Source: Bacillota bacterium | GTDB lineage: Bacteria > Bacillota > Dehalobacteriia > UBA4068 | DNA: 18,820 nucleotides | Direction: 5' to 3' | NCBI GenBank assembly: GCA_030528765.1 | Contig: JAUMYD010000012.1 | Coordinates: 3,268 to 22,087, forward strand | Shown here: one piece after another, positions 15,299 through 18,820 of the stretch | How positions within the stretch are numbered: position 1 is the stretch's first letter | Layout of the letters: every line of letters starts with the position of its first letter | Program-made: the position numbers and the translations under genes | Notes under the pieces: generated by a model | What the model was told of the DNA's origin: nothing | What the model saw: the letters and a program-made list of their open reading frames with translations, nothing else | Databases searched by the model: none

Positions 15299-15314
15299 GC
15301 AGAATTGGTTCTGC
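15299..15314. promoter_or_regulatory. Perfect palindrome just after the transcription start: possible operator
   Basis: GCAGAA and TTCTGC are separated by TTGG, giving a 16-base inverted repeat beginning about eight bases after the predicted start of the hypD unit. It is well placed for a repressor and lies next to a TetR-family gene. It could instead be a small leader hairpin. The palindrome is seen directly; the regulatory role is inferred. Confidence 0.4.
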
Positions 15315-15351
15315 ACTTAATTCTGTTTTTCGAAGATCAGGAGAATTCAAT

Positions 15352-16254
15352 ATGACGAAGGCAATGATTACAAATATCCAGAAATACTCCGTCCACGATG
15401 GCCCCGGCATTCGCAGCACAGTCTTTTTTAAGGGCTGCCCCCTGCTTTGCGCCTGGTGCCATAACCCGGAAAACCAGATCTTTGGAACAGAGCTGGTCTG
15501 GCGGGGGGAGAAATGCATCGGCTGCGGCAGCTGCATCGAAGCCTGCCCCCGGAAGGCGCTTAGCGCCGGGAGCAAGAGCATCCAGCGGGATGTGGAGAGC
15601 TGCATAGTCTGCGGCAAATGTGCAGATGTCTGCCCCACACTGGCCTGGGAAAAGCTGGGGGAGGATTATGATCTGGAACGTCTCATGAAAGAGCTGAGCA
15701 AGGATGCTGTCTTTTATGAGCAGAGCGGTGGCGGCGTTACTCTGAGCGGCGGCGAACCCCTCTCCCATGCGGATTTTGCTGCGGAAGTGCTGCGGGCCTG
15801 TAAGGAAAAGGCTTGGCACACTGCTGTGGATACCTGCGGCTTCGTCCCACGCTCCGCCTTCGAAAAGGTGCTGCCCTATACGGATCTTTTCCTATATGAT
15901 ATCAAGCAGCTCGATGAGGAGCAGCACCGCCTCTATATGCAGACACCCATCGGCCCTATCGTGGAGAATCTGCAGTGGCTGATGCAGCAGGGTGCCAATG
16001 TTTGGCTGCGCCTGCCCATCATCCCCGGCGTCAATGATGATACAGAGCAGATCAGCCGGGTGATCTCCCTGGCGAAGGAATGTGGCCTGCGAAAGGTTTT
16101 CCTGCTGCCTTATCACAAAATGGCAGCTGCCAAGTATCAGCGAATGGGAATGGAATATAAGCTCCCTGATCTGGAGGATCCCAGCATGGAGCAGATGGAA
16201 GAACTACGGAATGTCTTTGCCCGGGAGGGCTTCGAAACATATATAGGAGGATAA
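15352..16254 (+). CDS. Glycyl radical enzyme activating enzyme (radical SAM)
   Basis: This enzyme uses S-adenosylmethionine and a [4Fe-4S] cluster to install the glycyl radical on the partner encoded four bases downstream. In 300 residues it shows the radical SAM motif CxxxCxxC (Cys29, Cys33, Cys36 in GCPLLCAWC), preceded by the family start YSVHDGPGIRSTVFFKGC. Two extra ferredoxin-type cluster motifs follow: CIGCGSCIEAC (55-65) and CIVCGKCADVC (84-94). These mark activases of the dehydratase and decarboxylase enzymes rather than of classical pyruvate formate-lyase. GGGVTLSGGEPL is the SAM-binding region. The start at 15352 has AGGAG about eight bases upstream; the frame extends to 15256 but that part overlaps the promoter. 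It corresponds in role to the HypD activase (sometimes called HypE). Confidence 0.93.
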   Translation: MTKAMITNIQKYSVHDGPGIRSTVFFKGCPLLCAWCHNPENQIFGTELVWRGEKCIGCGSCIEACPRKALSAGSKSIQRDVESCIVCGKCADVCPTLAWEKLGEDYDLERLMKELSKDAVFYEQSGGGVTLSGGEPLSHADFAAEVLRACKEKAWHTAVDTCGFVPRSAFEKVLPYTDLFLYDIKQLDEEQHRLYMQTPIGPIVENLQWLMQQGANVWLRLPIIPGVNDDTEQISRVISLAKECGLRKVFLLPYHKMAAAKYQRMGMEYKLPDLEDPSMEQMEELRNVFAREGFETYIGG

Positions 16255-16258
16255 ACCA

Positions 16259-18691
16259 ATGACCGAGATCAACACCAATGCACAGTGCTCCTGCAAAATG
16301 GAACAGGAAAACATCAGCCGTGTACTGGGTATGAATGAACGTATCCAGAAGCTGCGCCACCAGAGTGTCACAGCTGTTCCTACGCTTTCTATCGAACGCG
16401 CCGTGCTGGTAACCGAAGCCTATAAAAAATATCAGGGGAAGGTCTCTATCCCTGTGCTCCGGGGCCTTGCTTTTAAGAACATCTGCGAAAAGAAAACCGT
16501 TATCATTCTGGATGGCGAGCTGATCGTGGGCGAACGCGGCCACCAGCCCCAGGCTGCCCCCAATTACCCCGAGCTGTGCTGCCACAGCCTGGAGGATCTG
16601 GATGCCATGGATCAGCGCGAAAAGGTCTTCTTCAAAGTGGACGAAGAGACCAGGCGCATCCAGAAGGAAGAGATCATTCCTTACTGGGAAGGCAAAGCCA
16701 TGCGCGACCTGATGATGGCGGAAATGACCCCCGAGTGGCATGATTGCTATGAGGCCGGCATCTTCACCGAATTCATGGAACAGCGCTCCCCCGGCCATAC
16801 CGTCTGCGATGATAAGATCTACCGCAAAGGTATGCTGGATTTCATCGCTGATATCGAAGAATCCATGTCCAAACTGGATTTCATCAATGATCCCGAAGCC
16901 TATGATAAGCAGGAAGAACTGAAAGGCATGCGCCTTGCCTGCGAATCCACGATCATTCTGGCAGAGCGCTATGCTGCGGAAGCCCGCCGTCTGGCTGCGG
17001 AATGCCAGGATGAACAGCGTAAGGCAGAGCTGCTGCAGATCGCTGCCAACTGCGATTGGGTCCCTGCTCATGCACCCCGTACCTTCTGGGAAGCCCTGCA
17101 GATGTACTGGTTCTGCCACCTGGCAGTCACCACTGAGTTGAATACCTGGGATTCCTACTGCCCCGGCCATCTGGATCAGCACCTGAATCCTTATTATCAG
17201 AAAGAAGTTGCCGAAGGCACGCTCAATCGTGAAAAAGCGCAGGAGCTGCTGGAAAGCTTTTGGATCAAATTCAATAACCAGCCTGCTCCTCCCAAGGTAG
17301 GCATCACCCTGAAGGAATCTGCCACCTACACCGATTTCTGCAACATCAACATCGGCGGTATGGCGCCGGACGGCTCTGACGGCTCCAATGATGTTTCCTA
17401 CATCATGCTGGATGTCATCAAGGATATGCGCCTGCTCCAGCCTTCCACCAACATTCAGGTCAGCAAACGCAACCCGGACAAATTCGTCGTCGAAGGCTGC
17501 CGCGTGATCCGTGAAGGCATGGGCTTCCCCTCTGTATTCAATCATGATGCTGTGGTGCAGGAGCTGCTGCGCCAGGGCAAGAGCCTGGAAGACGCCCGCA
17601 AGGGCGGCACCTCCGGCTGCGTGGAGGTTGGCGCCTTCGGTAAGGAAGCCTACATTCTCACCGGCTACTTCAATATGGTAAAGGTCCTGGAAGTCACCCT
17701 GCATGACGGTGTGGATCCGGAGACCGGTAAGACCATCGGCCTGAAGACCGGCGATCCCCGGAATTTCAAATGCTGGGATGATCTGATGGAAGCCTTCAAA
17801 AAACAGGTGGCCTACTTCATCGATGTGGACATCCGCGGCAATAATATCATTGAGCGTCTCTTTGCCAAATACATGCCTGCTCCCTTCCTTTCCGTGATGA
17901 CGGAGGACTGCATCTCCACCGGTAAGGACTACAACGCCGGCGGCCCCCGCTACAACACCCGCTATATCCAGTTCGTGGGCCTGGGCTCCATCACCGACTG
18001 CATGAGCTCTATCAAGAAGCATGTCTTTGATGATCAGGCCATGAGCATGGAACATATGTTGCAGGTCCTGGCTGCCGATTTCGAGGGCTATGAGAAAGAG
18101 CGTCAGCTCTTCCTGAACAAGACCCCCAAATACGGCAACGATGATGACGCGGCAGATGAACTGATCACCGGCACCTTCGAGATCATTTATGAGCTGGTCA
18201 ATGATCGTCCCACCATGAACGGCGGTAAGTACCGCGTGGAAATGCTGCCCACTACCTGCCATGTGTATTTCGGTTCTGTCTGCGGTGCCACCCCCGATGG
18301 CCGCAAGGCTCACGTGGCCCTCTCCGAAGGTATCTCCCCCGTTCAGGGTGCCGATAGAAAAGGCCCCACCGCAGTCATCAAATCCGCTGCCAAGCTGGAT
18401 CAGCTCCGCACCGGCGGCGCGCTGCTGAATCAGAAATTCACTCCCGCTGTTCTGGAAGGAGAGAAGGGCCTGGAGAACCTGAAGGATCTGATCCGCGCCT
18501 ACTTCCTCATGGATGGCCATCACATCCAGTTCAATGTGGTCAATTCCGATATGCTCCGCGATGCACAGGCGCACCCGGAAAACTACAATGATCTGATCGT
18601 CCGCGTGGCCGGCTACAGTGATTACTGGAATAACCTGACCGATGCGCTGCAGGATGAGATCATTCTCCGCACGGAACAGGAATGCTTCTAA
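16259..18691 (+). CDS. hypD: Trans-4-hydroxy-L-proline dehydratase (glycyl radical enzyme)
   Basis: This oxygen-sensitive enzyme removes water from trans-4-hydroxy-L-proline to give pyrroline-5-carboxylate, which can be reduced to proline. It has 810 residues. The glycyl radical loop RVAGYSDYW places the radical at Gly785; the thiyl Cys454 and catalytic Glu456 are in GTSGCVEVG. Residues I recall as active-site positions in Clostridioides difficile HypD (His160, Asp278, Ser334, Asp339, Cys434, Glu436, Tyr450, Thr645, Gly765) all have the same residue here exactly 20 positions later (His180, Asp298, Ser354, Asp359, Cys454, Glu456, Tyr470, Thr665, Gly785). That makes HypD much likelier than glycerol, choline or propanediol enzymes. 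The extra 20 residues are an N-terminal extension containing CSC. AGGAGG lies eight bases before the ATG. No proC gene follows within the window. Confidence 0.9.
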   Translation: MTEINTNAQCSCKMEQENISRVLGMNERIQKLRHQSVTAVPTLSIERAVLVTEAYKKYQGKVSIPVLRGLAFKNICEKKTVIILDGELIVGERGHQPQAAPNYPELCCHSLEDLDAMDQREKVFFKVDEETRRIQKEEIIPYWEGKAMRDLMMAEMTPEWHDCYEAGIFTEFMEQRSPGHTVCDDKIYRKGMLDFIADIEESMSKLDFINDPEAYDKQEELKGMRLACESTIILAERYAAEARRLAAECQDEQRKAELLQIAANCDWVPAHAPRTFWEALQMYWFCHLAVTTELNTWDSYCPGHLDQHLNPYYQKEVAEGTLNREKAQELLESFWIKFNNQPAPPKVGITLKESATYTDFCNINIGGMAPDGSDGSNDVSYIMLDVIKDMRLLQPSTNIQVSKRNPDKFVVEGCRVIREGMGFPSVFNHDAVVQELLRQGKSLEDARKGGTSGCVEVGAFGKEAYILTGYFNMVKVLEVTLHDGVDPETGKTIGLKTGDPRNFKCWDDLMEAFKKQVAYFIDVDIRGNNIIERLFAKYMPAPFLSVMTEDCISTGKDYNAGGPRYNTRYIQFVGLGSITDCMSSIKKHVFDDQAMSMEHMLQVLAADFEGYEKERQLFLNKTPKYGNDDDAADELITGTFEIIYELVNDRPTMNGGKYRVEMLPTTCHVYFGSVCGATPDGRKAHVALSEGISPVQGADRKGPTAVIKSAAKLDQLRTGGALLNQKFTPAVLEGEKGLENLKDLIRAYFLMDGHHIQFNVVNSDMLRDAQAHPENYNDLIVRVAGYSDYWNNLTDALQDEIILRTEQECF

Positions 18692-18726
18692 ATTTACCCG
18701 GAAAAAGAACAGGAATAGCTGTTTGC

Positions 18727-18759
18727 AAAAGGGGTATGGCGCGAGCCATGCCCCTTTTT
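18727..18759 (+). terminator. Intrinsic terminator of the hypD unit
   Basis: A 14-pair stem (18727-18740 with 18745-18758, one G-U pair) capped by a GCGA tetraloop ends in TTTTT. It lies about 35 bases after the hypD stop. Nothing recognisable follows to the window end at 18820. Confidence 0.9.
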
Positions 18760-18820
18760 ATTTGGGCGGAAATGCTGGCGGAGAAAGATCCGGGAAAGAA
18801 AGCAGGATGGAATGCAAACG

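Noticed and set aside
16052..18574. 840-codon open frame on the minus strand across hypD
   Set aside because: It is antisense to a certain gene, of low-complexity composition, and caused by GC-rich third positions.
1..18820. CRISPR array, tRNA, rRNA, insertion sequence or defence genes
   Set aside because: No regularly spaced repeats, RNA gene signatures, intact transposase or defence proteins were seen; only a recombinase remnant is present.

Overview
The window looks like a chromosomal segment from an anaerobic, GC-rich member of the Firmicutes/Bacillota. Shine-Dalgarno sequences are strong (AGGAGG type). Promoters are of the sigma-A kind (TTGACA/TATAAT with 17-base spacers), and operons end in clean intrinsic terminators. 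It carries oxygen-sensitive enzymology (a glycyl radical enzyme and its activase) and a B12-dependent methylmalonyl-CoA mutase. A propionate-forming gut or rumen bacterium, either a Negativicute or a GC-rich clostridial lineage, fits best. This is inference; no rRNA or marker gene is present to settle it.

Layout. Positions 1-201 (minus) hold the N-terminal part of a lipoprotein cut by the window edge, with a near-consensus promoter. Position 781-2232 (plus) is a 483-residue protein I do not recognise, with a glutamine-rich middle and a 15-residue tandem repeat. It is followed by a strong terminator, a second perfect hairpin, and a decayed C-terminal piece of a large serine recombinase (2606-2743). 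Positions 2899-6557 (minus) are a tightly overlapping three-gene operon: a double ATPase and two permeases of a BMP/PnrA-type (nucleoside-like) ABC importer, ended by a terminator at 2784-2814. The substrate-binding lipoprotein is not in the window. A CorC/HlyC-type CBS membrane protein (7194-8534) has an unusually long leader of roughly 365 bases.

The metabolic core is 8797-14591. It contains mutA and mutB (the two subunits of methylmalonyl-CoA mutase, overlapping by one base) and then, from its own promoter, meaB, the GTPase that protects and loads the mutase. Together these interconvert succinyl-CoA and methylmalonyl-CoA. A TetR-family regulator follows meaB by 20 bases and is probably co-transcribed with it. 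MutA carries an unusual cysteine-rich insertion of about 45 residues.

Positions 15256-18759 form a self-contained unit: a consensus promoter, a palindrome just after the predicted start that could be an operator, a glycyl-radical activating enzyme, and a glycyl radical enzyme whose active-site residues match trans-4-hydroxy-L-proline dehydratase (HypD) at a constant offset. A terminator closes it. This unit would let the cell convert dietary or host hydroxyproline to pyrroline-5-carboxylate.

I do not see a phage, CRISPR array, defence island or obviously new multi-gene system. The least explained items are the MutA cysteine cluster, the structured leaders before mutA and the corC-like gene, and the 483-residue orphan.
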